A stretch of 64,000 bases of DNA from Cheilinus undulatus. Taxonomy: Eukaryota > Chordata > Actinopteri > Labriformes > Labridae. Shown one piece after another: positions 20,510-33,000 of the stretch. Position 1 is the stretch's first letter; every line of letters begins with the position of its first letter. The position numbers and the translations under genes are program-made. The notes beneath the pieces are model-generated. The model saw nothing but the letters and a program-made list of their open reading frames with translations, made no database searches and had not been told where the DNA came from. The stretch is taken from assembly GCF_018320785.1 (NCBI RefSeq), contig NC_054865.1, positions 39,931,398 through 39,995,397 of the forward strand. Direction: 5' to 3'.

Positions 20510-23500
20510 CGTCTGACCCTCGTTCCTCCCCTGCATACTGACGCGACAGTGCTTACTCTCCACACAAAACCAAACTGAGGAATCTTCATCACACTACTCC
20601 CCTTTCTCTTCTAGTTTTCCTCTTATGATAAGCTCTTCTGAAAATCTTTTCACTACCTGATGACAGACGGTCACCCTCTCCCCAAACACGCATCCTGTCT
20701 TTGTCTCTGTAATGGCCACACATACAAAGATTCCAATCTGGGGTTCAGTGTAGTGGAAAGCATGAAAACTGTCTCCTTTTGCTGTGTTCGGTCACAGAAA
20801 CATATCAAATGTGTTTGACTTGAAGCTATGATGATGTTCCCTCAGTAATGTAAGCATGTTAAACACACTGTCCACCAGAGGACACAAGACAAGGGCTGTG
20901 GTAAGGAAACCTTGATCGGGGAGGGTTTAGTAGGCCGATTAGCACTTGGATTGGATTTCCCTTTAATTTAGCCCTGAGATGTGCACTATCAGTCCAAACA
21001 GTTCACTGATGTGGCACTTATTCTGCAGTGTCCTTACAGAAACAGAAAAGGAACATCATACCTTTACAATGAATGAGGGAAGGGAAAAACCTGTGATGTG
21101 ATTAATTCCTCAGAAACACAGCTTAGTATTTATTAAATGTTTCTTTCTGGCTTTAAGGGAAAATAAGAAAGTCCAAATATTCTAAGTAAAGAATAATAGT
21201 GATGCCGATGATGATAACAATAATGATATGAGAATAAATTAACTTTAAACTGCTAACTACCTTGCTAGCGAGCCAAGAAAATCTACACCGGACTCACCTC
21301 TCTGCACCATTGTAAACCCAAATGAATTCAAAGATGAAAAATAACATGATCCAAACCTTTGTATTACACTGCCAAAGTGAGTAAGTAAGCGATAAGGAGA
21401 AGCACTCATAACCAAACGCAAAGCAACATCACCTCCTCAGCAGATAAGCCAGCCCTGAGAGGACTGGGCTGCAGAGAGGCTGCAGGACGGGACCCAGAGA
21501 TAGTCAGACATTTAAAAGAAAATAACAAAACTGTGAACAGCTTTGATCTGCAGCCGCCTCCTGCAGTCTGGACAGAAGTACAGCGATTCCTCGGCGATGG
21601 CCCAGACTCGTGAATAAGGACTATGCTGTGAACTTGCCTACTAGAAAGACTAAAGGAAATGGATGGAAACCCTGCCACAGTGTGATTTTTTAGCGAATGG
21701 TAACAGAGAGGACAGAGAGAAAAGAAGAGGGAAGGAAAAGCTACACAGCCTCAAATGAGATGAAGATACAAATATGGCAATGGAGCTGCCAAAAAACCTC
21801 AAAAACAAGCTTGAAAACATTGTCTGAGAAGGCATTGCATTCTATGGGAAGATTGTTTGTAAGTCATTTTTTTAAAAGCTCCACCATGGGGAGATATTTC
21901 AAGGAATTGCTGTTACCTTTACATTCACTCCCTCCTTTTCCAAAGCATGATAAACAGAGTCTAGTGAAGGGTGGTGTAGACTTCCTCTCTCTTTCTACCT
22001 CCCTTCACCCCACACCTCCCTTCAACGTCCCACCCCCGACTACTTGACTCAAGTCTCCCCCCTCTCCCTCAGCCTGCTTTGGACAGAGCCTCAGAGCAGT
22101 CACGTGGGAAGGGTTCGAACCTTCTTGTAGATATTGTTCCTCTTTTCAAATTTCAATAATGTCTCTTGTCGCTGATGTCCATATGTGCTGCCCTTGTGTA
22201 TATCCAGAAAGATGGACTTTGTTTTGGTTTTGTTACCTTTCAGTTTCCTCCTTTAAGTTTGGGCTGAGCAGTGAAGTCTGAGCGAGGAGGAAGCCCCACA
22301 TTTGACTTATTGTTTGATTTGTTGTATCTATATTGATGAGATGAAACCCCTCTTGTAGAATATTTTGTATTGCTCGCATTGTAAGACAGTGAGAGGACGG
22401 AGGTGCAATATGAAGAGAATTCAGCTACTGAATGGAACCTCAGCAACTGCCCATAGGGTGTCATATAATATAGATACATATAAATATATTTAAAGTAACA
22501 TCAGTAACTTAATGTGAATGTACATAGTATTTAAAGAGGTCCAAAAATGTGTTTGCCAAATAACAGAAACCTTTAAACTTTAATGTCAAGAATATGATTT
22601 TCCCACAGTTCACTAGTTTCTCAATTTTACCAATTCCCCCTGTTTCTTCCAGTTAAACACCTTTAATTTTCAGTCAATTCAAAGTGTCACATGGACCCTA
22701 AAGTGGATGCATACAGGACCACAATGCATGCAGTTGAAAGTGGATGAAAACAAATGAAGGGTGAATGAACATAACCATACTTCAAAGTCAACTTAAACAT
22801 AAGAAATGTATTCATATGTGTCGTAAGTCCTCTGAATTTGGTCTAGGATGGCACAATTGGACTGAATTAAATCAATGTTGGTTGCTTCATTTACCTGACA
22901 TCAGTTTGCATCCTGCATGAGGGGGCTCAATTGATTGTTGTTTCCAAAAGAAACCCACATATCAGAATTATGAAAACAACTAAAAGGCTCGGTTTCATGA
23001 AATTTAGAAATTGCCTGACTTGATATATCATGTCAAGTGTTCCGTTTGTCACCATCCTGTACTGACCCTCTCTCCTGTCCTCATCAACCTGTGTGTTTGA
23101 GTCTTTGTTTCCCCCAAGGTGCAGGAAAACCCATTTCAGTAGAATTAGGTTACATGCCAGTGTTAAGCTACAGTAAAAGTCCAAACTAATTTTTGATACA
23201 CAATCTTTAGGGTCCCTGTAAAGTGATAAAAAATCTGTATTTTAGCTTTGTTGTATGACAAGCACTGTTATGAACCACCGGGCGAAATATCAGTCATGAA
23301 AAACAACTCTTAGGTAATCAAATTAAGCTTCAAAATCATGAGCAATGAGCCACTGAGTAATATCAGCTGAAAACACTCCATTTCCTGGTGTTGCTCTTCA
23401 AAATAAGTCCTCAATAATGATAAGCATAGGAGGTTTTTATTGTGACAGACTTGGCAGGAACAGAACATGTCTATCATCAGACAGTTTACTAAACTTAAGT

Positions 23501-26360
23501 ATCACAGTGCCATCAGACAGGAGGGAATAAACTGTTGCTGCTTTGAGAGAGACAAAGCCATGGCCTGCTTCCTTTAATCATCCAGGACTAAAGACAGTGA
23601 AATATGGATAAAGCACACCTTCAGCTGATGAGATGTTTGTCCCTGCTGCATCTGGTTCAAGTAAAAATTATACAACCACTTCAGAAATTGGTCTGTCCCC
23701 TGACCTGAGTGCAGCTGCCTGGTCCGTTTTGTGGCTTAAATCTCTCTATTTGAATACTTTTCATGATCCATAGGCTACTTTGGCTGATAGATTTTGCAAA
23801 ATTATCTCACAATGAATAAAAAAATGCATTTAACTGATTTTAACTTTTAATGAAGGGAGTGAAATAGGCTAACAACAGACTGTATTGAGATTGACAGCTT
23901 GCGGATTTTATGTCTTTGTAGCATTAGGGGGTGGGGTAATTCCCCATAGGCCCCGGTGACATTATGAGTCCCTGTATTTGCCCTACCCAAATTAAACTAA
24001 GCCAGGAAAGAGGTGAAAAACTTTACAAACAGTCTAAATCCAAAATTCAGTAACACACAGATCTCAGTGTTTTCATGTGTTTACAGCAACATTGTTCCAA
24101 TATATCTAGTGTGTGAAGACAAATTTTGGATTTCACTTTACAGGGACTTTAAACATTGCTTTTCCACTCTGTATTGTGTACTTGTTATCTGGCATAAGCT
24201 AAGAACAGATGTTTTCTTAAGCCAGCAAAGTGGCGGCATCTTTTTCCCACTTGATCAGAAAATTCACCACCTCTGGTAAACATGCACGTAAAACAATGCC
24301 TTCAACTTCAGCCACACTAGCAGTCACACATTTATACTGCTCATTATTAATCCTTTGTGGTGGGTGTTGGGCCTCATACACACTTGGACCAAACTTTTTT
24401 TTTTTCTTTTTGCAGCAAATGACAAAAAAAACAAAAAACAAAACAGCTTTCTGTTCATCAACAGATTGCTATAAGTAAGGATTTTTAACTGGGATAAGCT
24501 AAAGGTAGCCCTGCATCTGTGTTTGGCATTTCTGTATGTGTGTTATAACTTCTGTGACCCTCCCATGATGTCAAATTCCTCCACAGACCACTCGTCAGTA
24601 CCCCGTCACACTAGCTACCTCCTGTGACCATACAGCTAACCACCAGGAGAGGTTGACCTGGACTTTTAAAAGCTGGGCTAAGAGCAGACATGGAACAGCA
24701 CATCCAGAGAGAAAACGATGAAGGGTTAAAAGGAAATGCCATTGCTGATACTGTAGATGAATTTTTACTCTCACCAAACTTCACCTTTTAAATATCCAAC
24801 AACCAAACTGATACTGCTGGAGTTACGTATGAGGTGCAGTTAAACTTGCAAATTACACAACTGAGCACAGACTAAACCATGACATGCCATTTGTCGTCCA
24901 AAACCAATAAAAGCACAGACCAAAGTACTCCTGCATTGCCATATTGTGGCTTTGACACAGTGTGTATTAACAGACCAGAAATAATAAGGTTAGAGCTTCA
25001 CTACACCACTTAACCAAAGTGTCTGAGATACACACGATCAGGGCAGAAGAGCATAGAGCGCGCTGAATTAACTGGCTGAGTTTCAAATGTGTAGACTTCT
25101 TTTTCAAGCAATCAAAGCGCTTGTTGGCTACACATTGAATAGTGCTTCTGTCAAAAATAATAGGAGCGTTTCCTTTTGGAAAAGGCCTACTGATAGTGTG
25201 TTGTTACAGTTTCAAAGCCTTGCAGAGATAAAACGTCTACATGCTGGGTGTGTGCTTGTGTGTGAATGATGGCGCGTGTTTTTGTATTAAAAAAAAAAAA
25301 TCTTTTCTTTTCATGTCTCTGTATAAACTACTTGAAATCTTCATAGCTTTAATGAAACATCCCAGACAGACTATGGTGGCAGATCGATTCACAATATGTA
25401 GCAGTGATACACCGCTTTACGACAATTGTAATGGCCGCTCCTTTTAACTCTAAGTGCTTTGTTTGTGCCTTCTTGTCTGCAATAAGCCCTCAACTAAACT
25501 AAACAAAACCAAATCCAACACACCTGTTATAAATGACCAAAATGCAACCAAAAGCTACAACTTTACCCTTCAGATTACACTTTGGTTATGTTCTTTGTGT
25601 CCGTTATTATAGCACGAAACACAAGATTTGTGCTGAGGTGTCATACATTTTTCTCTGTGAAATCTTATTGATGGCAAACGCATAAGGGCTGTGCTGTTGT
25701 GAATACCATCCAAGGGTCTCTGAACACTTAACATCAGCCATGTTTCTATTTGTTTATGTACATGGATATGGGCATGTTTAGAAAAGACAAATATTAGCAG
25801 GTTGGCATTTGTCTGCACCCCCCCTTCCCCGACCAACAATTCTACCAATGAAGATTCAAGGCTCATCTGATGTGATGCTGACTCGTCCTTCCTGTGAAAC
25901 AGGCACTGATGAACGGCTACAGTTAAAAGCTAAAGAGACAAGTTGATAGTGCACTTGTTTTGCCTAAAGCCATGGCTCAGGATGGTCCTGTTTTTAATTT
26001 TACATGAATTGAAAGAGGTTTTATATGTCTAGGGAAGCATTCTATACTGTATTGTGCAATACATTATTACAGAAAAAAAAAACATTTCTGTAGGAAAGGT
26101 TGGCGCTTCAAAGATCTTTCTCCTTTCGTTTCATTTCCCTCTTCAAAAGACCCTGTTGCCGTTTTTAGATGAAGTTAATTGTGCCAGAAGAATTCAATTC
26201 TTATTTGTATTTATTTCTTGCATGCTTTCCTCCCTGTTGCTAATACCGCTCTTTAACTGTTCGCTCTGTTGGATGTGTGAAGCTGTAAAACATTCTAATT
26301 CAGGTTATTGTCTGTGTTGAACAATGTAACTGTGTAATTAAAACATGAAATGAAGTATTC
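20510..26360 (+). other. probable cbfa2t3 3'UTR (extent uncertain)
   Basis: No coding sequence. Possible poly(A) signals: AATAAA at 21233, and ATTAAA at 26337 followed by a GT/T-rich tract (ttgtggtgcttttcttctc, 26367-26385). The 260 bp before 26337 look non-repetitive, like a 3'UTR end, but the family B repeat at 23211-24148 lies between, so the distal end may belong to a different or longer transcript. RNA data would decide. Confidence 0.35.
23211..24148. mobile_element. dispersed TIR element family B, copy 2
   Basis: Starts GGTCCCTGTAAAGTGATA (23211) and ends tcactttacagggact (24133-24148), perfect inverted ends over about 14 bp. Its first ~430 bp, reversed, match much of the copy at 9003-9757, and its right end matches that copy's left end. 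It is larger, keeping about 400 bp that the first copy lacks. Confidence 0.75.
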
Positions 26361-26648
26361 ATCACTTGTGGTGCTTTTCTTCTCAGCTCGCAGGCATCTT
26401 TAGAAGAGGAAAAATTTATATTGTCACTAAATCATCACTAACACAAAGCTGTGATATAAACTTCAGACTCCACATGATTGCATCGCCTTATGTCTATGGA
26501 AATGTGATCTCAAGATTTTAATAACAGAAGAAAAGATGCATGATTATATTCACATTAGTCCATGCACTCTGTTAGTTGGACCAGGCCTTCAGTATGGTTC
26601 ACAGCTTAGCCTGTCTGATGGCATCATGGTGGGAAGGAGAATTGACAC

Positions 26649-27367
26649 CAGTGTTAATTTTAGCAGCTTTTTAAAAATTTAGTCTTAGTTTTAGGATTAA
26701 CTGGTTTTTAGTTTTAGTCACATTTTAGAGATATTTTGATAAAGTTTTGGTCAATTAAAAGTCATTACATTTTAGTTTTTCCTTTTAGTATAGGCATTTA
26801 AACACTCATCTTAATGAACTATTTATACTTAATACAGATGTTATTTTGCACTCTGTCACTCTTTCAATTTGGGACCATCGCTCATCTGAAGTACAGATCG
26901 GCTTGACCACAGTTGTGAAAAGGGTTGTTAGTGTGTAACAATCACAAATCTCACTTTTTCAATTTTACAACAATCCCAAAATATCCCAAATTGAAAGGGT
27001 ATCAACTGCATAAAAGTGTATACATTACATACACTGTATACTTACACTTAATTCTTAAAGTTTGACTTTTTTCTTGACATTTTTACTTAAATCTTGAAAC
27101 TGTATTTCAGCTTTTTCTTGACATTTTGACTCTTCTTTTGTCAACTGAAATTTAATCTCGCAGTGCACAGCATTTTTCCTTCACCTCTGGCCCTGATCTT
27201 TTTCCATAGTATGAGTTTCTGTGACAAAAAACTAAAATTACTTTTTTTTCAAAATTTCTGTCACCAAAGATCCATTTTTTAGATAGTCTTAGTCTCATCT
27301 GCCTTGTGGAAAAGGTTGTCGACTAACATTTTTAGTCATAGATTTAGCTGACAAAATTAAAACAGTT
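26649..27367. mobile_element. CAGTGTTAATTTT-ended DNA repeat, copy 1
   Basis: Left end CAGTGTTAATTTTAGCAG and right end, reversed, AACTGTTTTAATTTTGTCAGC. The interior is made of degenerate ttttagtcttagttttag words. A second, partial copy in the opposite sense lies at 60897-61390, with cagtgttgattt and many gactaaaactaga words. It resembles a common fish nonautonomous DNA transposon (recalled, not searched). Confidence 0.6.
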
Positions 27368-29057
27368 GTAAATAATGCATAAAAATCCAAAGTACATAAA
27401 GTACATCGTTGATCATTACAGAGAAAAATAAATAAGTCCTACTCAGTAAAAATCGTATAAAAGTCAAAAAGTTGTAAAAAGATTGGATCCAAATACTGAG
27501 GCCTAACACACTAAATAAATAAAACCATAGATAAACACTATTCACTGAGATATACAAAATGCAAAGGATTATCCTAAGGTGACCAGGATGCAATAGCAGC
27601 AAAATATAAATGCAGGAAGGCAATAGTTATAGCATGACCAAGAAATTAGAGCAATATCGTGTAGTTGATGATGTAGTTATGGTTGCCTCAAAAGAGATAC
27701 CGTTGAGCTTACCTTGGCTGTAGTGACCCGTGTGTGTGTCGACATGTGTCGAGCTTGCGCCATGAAGAATCATTAGCTCCATACATGCCTAAAACGTATG
27801 CATATGACTGTAGAGGACTTGTAAAATACAATAATAAAAATCAGAAAACCATTTTCTATACTAAAGTCACTTTGATGTTTCAAATTATGCTCTGGCTTAA
27901 AATAGATTAACCATGACTGAGTTCATTAGAGCTGCATTTATTTAAGAGTCCTGACAGTCCAAGGTTAAATCGATATTTGAATGCAGATCAGCGAACATTA
28001 GCCACTAGACCGCAAAGATTACTGTTAGATAAGTTAACTTGAAACAAGCCTAAGTTTATACTAAGAGATCTAAGTAGCTCATATCTTTATTGGCTGCAGG
28101 TTTGCCAAAAAATATAGGCCAACAATGTTTAAAACTCAGAAAGTTGTGGTTTGGACCTAGTGGGACTGTGCTGCACTCATCAAAGTGGTTTTATTATGTA
28201 AGTTTATATTAGTAAACCTTGATTTTCCTCAAAACCACCAGAGCTCCATTTGAGAATAAAATATAGATATTTCTTTAACAGAATATTAATAAATCCATGA
28301 CCAACGGTGTTATATTCTGTCAGTGTTACTTTAAGATGAAATTAATATCGTGGAAAATGAATTATTCTACTCTTGTCTTGGAACCCCCTCTGACTCCCTC
28401 ACTGACCTCTGACAGTCTCTGGACTGCACTAAATGATAAGGTAAATCACAGGTTGAAACCTCTCAGTGAAAAAAAAATGTATTTAAAATCTAGAGAAGCA
28501 TGACTTGCCTTTTGTGGTTATTTCTTGCTGCCTAAGACAGTCTCTTGTCTGATTATGCATTCAGCCTTTATTTGCATGGCCTCCTGGCACAGGTCTGTAT
28601 CAGTATGATGTGTTTGGACTTTTATTGAGTTGCTTAACCCTTGTATTCTTAGATTCCAATTGACTATTGTACCTCCAAAGTCTCCTTTATGCTGGTTCAT
28701 TCAACTTTTTAACCACACTTGCAATGACATATTTTTCCATTGTGCTTTAACTACAATTGCGCTAATGGGGCTTGGCCTAGTATGAGTGTAACTTAAAAGT
28801 GGACAGCCTTAATTGTTATTTTAGACTTCCATACTTTCTTGTAGGTACAAGTCAACATGTCTTGTTAAAGCTTATCATCTATCTCATCTACCAGCTTATA
28901 CTGGGTGGAAATTAACATATAACAAAAATATTAACAAAAAATTATAGATAAATTACCAAAATTCCCATGAAAATGGAGGGAAAAAAACCCAAGTAATTTC
29001 CCCAATCTCCCAATGAAACCCTCCAAACGATACAAGCATATCATCTAGATTTACATG

Positions 29058-29745
29058 AAAATACTTGGTAATTTCAAAGTAAATTCCCCAAAATATCCAA
29101 ACAGTTAATTATTCCAACATTTCAATCAAATTACTTGAACTTCAATGGGCACTCTGCACAACTATCTCTGGAAAATTAGTGCACACATCTGTACCTCCCA
29201 AGACCCTGTGTGCATATATATATGAGGTTATTACATTTTGGCATTCCTACAACATTATAATAATTTCTGCAATTAGATTTAAAAAAAATACTTGTCCAGA
29301 ACGTCCACTGAAGTTCAAGCTATTTGCTTGAAACACTGGGAAAATTTTCTGTTTGGATATGTTGGGGAATTTGCTTGGAGGTGGGAGTTGTTCATTTTAG
29401 TCATTTTCATGGACATTTTAGAGGACATCTCCCACCTGCACTTTTCCTATTTAATTCCCAAAAAGATAATAGATCGTAAAGATAAGATAAGATATTTCTT
29501 TATTAATTTATTAAATTTCCATAAATCATTCCATAAAACTCTACAAAATATACAAGCTGCATAATTTACCATGAACATACTTGGTAATTTCCAAGCAAAT
29601 TCCCTAAAATATTTAAATAGTGAAATATCCCAACATTTAAAGTCAATTACTTGAACTTTAACAGACATTCTGGACAATTATCTCAAAAGTTCTAATGGCA
29701 GAAATTATTACAATGCTGTAGGAAAGCCAAACTGAAATGTCTTCA
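29058..29745. repeat. inverted/direct cluster of a ~100-bp unit upstream of pabpn1l
   Basis: The unit (acttggtaatttc, attccccaaaatat, caattacttgaactt, acattctggacaa) occurs forward at 29062-29165, reversed at 29291-29385 and forward at 29578-29680. The last two also share a flanking block (ggcattcctacaacattataataatttctgc at 29240-29270, reversed at 29700-29735), forming an imperfect palindrome with arms of about 170 bp. The spacer carries agataagataagatatt (29475-29491). Confidence 0.7.
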
Positions 29746-30063
29746 TACCTGCATGCCGGATCTTAGGATGCTCATTTGTGTGCAGGCATGGGGCAGGGGT
29801 GCAGTGGGCCCCATGTTGCTGCGCCACTGAGATGCAGAAACCCTCCTCCAGCGCCTCGCTCACGTGCGTGCCACTGTCAATCAATCCAGCGCGTCATGAG
29901 TCTCATTCACAGGTGATATCTATTAGCCTACCACATATGCTGTCAGGTGTCGAGTCCGCATTCCATCAAACGGTTTTCCTACCGTCAGAGAGAGATTCTT
30001 TGAATCGGTTTCGGCGAGTTGCAGTGGGCTTTGCAGATGCCATGTTGGAGCAGTAAGCTAACC

Positions 30064-33000
30064 ATGGCGGAAAATCATCTGGAGTACGGCTACCTGGAGG
30101 GCGAGTCCATGGTGGAGCATTTCGCCGAGGACCCGGTGGGTAGCATTGTGTTTGCTGTTTATATATAGGACGCTGCCCTCTCGTGTTTTTTCTTTCATTT
30201 AGTAGGAAGACCAAATGAGCAGTAAGCTCAAACGTTAGCTCTGCTACGTAGTGTGGCTATATCATTGATAAATGCAGAGGACGGCATCAATGAGCTACAT
30301 TCATAATAACATGTTGGGTGCATGCAGCAAGTCAGGTGCTCTGCGTTGGGGTTCATGCACTAAAATAACTGCTGGCGTGCATGCTTTAGCTATAGCTCTA
30401 GTCCTCAGGCAATCTACATCTGCATCAATGACTTTATTGAAATAAATGATTAGGAATTAATTCAAAGGTTTTCAAACATCTTTGAGAGGGTTTTGTTCAC
30501 AAATGCATGCATGCTATCTTAGTATCCCATTGCTCTTTATGATTGTTTTATTATTAAACAGTTAACAAGGTCATTCATCAAATTATTTCACTACATACAG
30601 ATCATAAAAGACAACAACTAAGTTATAGGTAAGCATGGGTGGAGTGAGGTGGTGGCTAAAGCCCAAAATATTTTTCTTAAAAGCTTCCAATCTGTCAGGT
30701 TGGCTAAAAGTATGTTGCTTGTAGAAAAATGCAAAAATAAGTGAAACATTTGTGCCTTGCTGATCTCAGCATGGAGATTTGATTCTTGAAGCAAAGTATG
30801 TAAAAAAAAAAAAAAATCATTTCTCTTACCTATTAACAACTAATGCACATAGTGCAGTATAAAAATACTTTAGCATTGTTCTAAAAAAAACAATTTTCAG
30901 CATTTTTTTGTGAACAGATCGATACCTGTAACTCTATATGTTGTTTTCTCTGTTCATTGTATGAAAATGTGTATTTCCAGTTGTAAACATTAACACCACA
31001 TTACTACCCTACCTATTCAAATTTACTTATAAAAGAAATATCAGACACTTTAAGTGCATTTAGATTGAGGAAAAATGTATGTAATCACTGAGGAGTTTTA
31101 GGGTGAACTATCATCACTTTTGCCCAAAGGATGCATAGATTTGTTGGACTTCTAGGGTTTCAAATGATGTAAAAATAGTGCATACAGCTGCCCAGTAAGC
31201 AACAAATTATTGAGGAAGTAGCTCCTGAACCTTTGTTAGAGCTTTGCGCTGGATATTTAACATGTCTGGCTCTGTCCCTTTAGGTCAGTATCCCAATAAG
31301 TACACAAATGCTGCCAAATTCAAATCAAGGAGATGGTTTATAACAAGCCCAACCACATGTTTAATGTTCCTCGTCAAAATCACCTTAAACTCAGGATTTT
31401 CCTGTGTTTTTATGATGCTGGAAAAAGGTTTCAACAAGGTTTAGATTCAGTGACTGAGTAAGAAACTGTTAAAAATCCAAAGATGGGGCTCTCTTGCTCT
31501 GTATCGAATATGCACCCTTTCTAACATGTCTGCCTTTAATGTCCTACCACTCTTGCTTCCAGTGCTGTATTTAGCTCAGATCAGTGCAAACATCATGTTT
31601 TTCTTTGTGTATCTCAGGAGCTGGCCGCCATCAAAGCCAGGGTTCAGGAGCTGGAGATGGAGGAGGAGACGGAGAGACTGAAGGAAGAAGAGGAGAGGTG
31701 TGATGCAGCAGAGATGCAGCTTCTGACAAGCTCCCCTCGACCTGGTGAGACCGCCCAGGGGTTTTATCTGCCCCATGGTTTGCTATTGTGTCATATCGTT
31801 GTACAGCTAAATACTGATTATGCATCTGGGAAGCCTCGACAGCAAGTTTTAGGCCAGGTGTGGAGCATCACAGCCTCCAGGCAGGTGAGGTAACTGCATC
31901 CTTCACCATCTGGCTAACACCTGGGACACTTCACATGTGCCTCATCACTGCCCAATGAGACGGAGCAGCAAGGCTTACAGAACCAGAAGGGTCCTCCTTG
32001 CTGCCTGTGGCTATTTTCTGCCTCTATGCATCTCCTCATCCCTTTGAACCCCCCTCTTCATGCCTTTTGGTTCCTCCTTAGAACAGAGATATAATAAGTG
32101 GGGGGTGAAGGTTGTTATTATTTATATTTTGTAAAGATAATAGTAATGTGTCATTTTCACCTGGATGGGCCCCTGTCCAGAGAGTATATATTTATATCAA
32201 GTGGGCAAAGACATCTACACATGTTTTTGTTTTCTCCACAGGACCTTTCTACAATATGACTCCTGAGGAGAGGATAGAGGCGGACAACAGATCAGTCTAT
32301 GTAGGAAATGTAAGACTTGAATACCTTCTTTTTTCTTCCACTAAGCATGTTTTCTTTTTTAAACTTTTGGTCTAACACTGTGCACAAAACCCAGGTAGAT
32401 TATGGAGCAACTGCAGACGAGCTAGAGATCCATTTTAACGGCTGTGGTCCCGTCAACCGAGTTACCATCTTATGCGACCGGTTCTCAGGCCATCCTAAAG
32501 GGTAGGTTCAACCTTTGTACATATGCCTTGATTTCTTTAATTCACACAGAAATCAACTTAATACTTGGTTTCCCCCTAACAGGTTTGCTTACATTGAGTT
32601 CTCTGATCGAGATTCAGTGCAAAGTGCCATTGGTTTACACGAGACCTTGTTCAGAGGAAGAGTCCTGAAGGTAAGAAGCATCTTGCTGCAAGTTAGCTTT
32701 TAACCAAAGTTACATTTTTTTCTCCCTGTGTGATAGAAAAAGTTTTCTTGAATCTTGAAGTTTCAAATCTTGCTGATGATTCACAAGGTTCTGTGAGATT
32801 TCCAGTAACACGCTGTTTGGAGTGTCTGGAAAATCTTCAATTGAAGGGCCATGTAGCCTTAGCACTTCACCCTACCCCTCCATTCTTGAAAGAATCAGGG
32901 GTCTCATCTATAAAAGTGTGCATAGAATCCATTCCCAAATTGCACAAATTAATTCAGATTTATAAAATGTTGCACATGTACATCTTTATGCAATGTTCCT

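Larger units (their letters stand above)
26361..29996. other. gene-free interval before pabpn1l
   Basis: No coding signal. It contains the CAGTGTTAATTTT-ended repeat (26649-27367) and an inverted-repeat cluster (29058-29745). The rest is AT-rich single-copy-looking sequence. Confidence 0.6.

Noticed and set aside
20145..20592. Four further open frames over the cbfa2t3 last exon on both strands
   Set aside because: Shadows of the GC-rich MYND and Ser-rich exon; only the frame with the zinc ligands joins the upstream exon.
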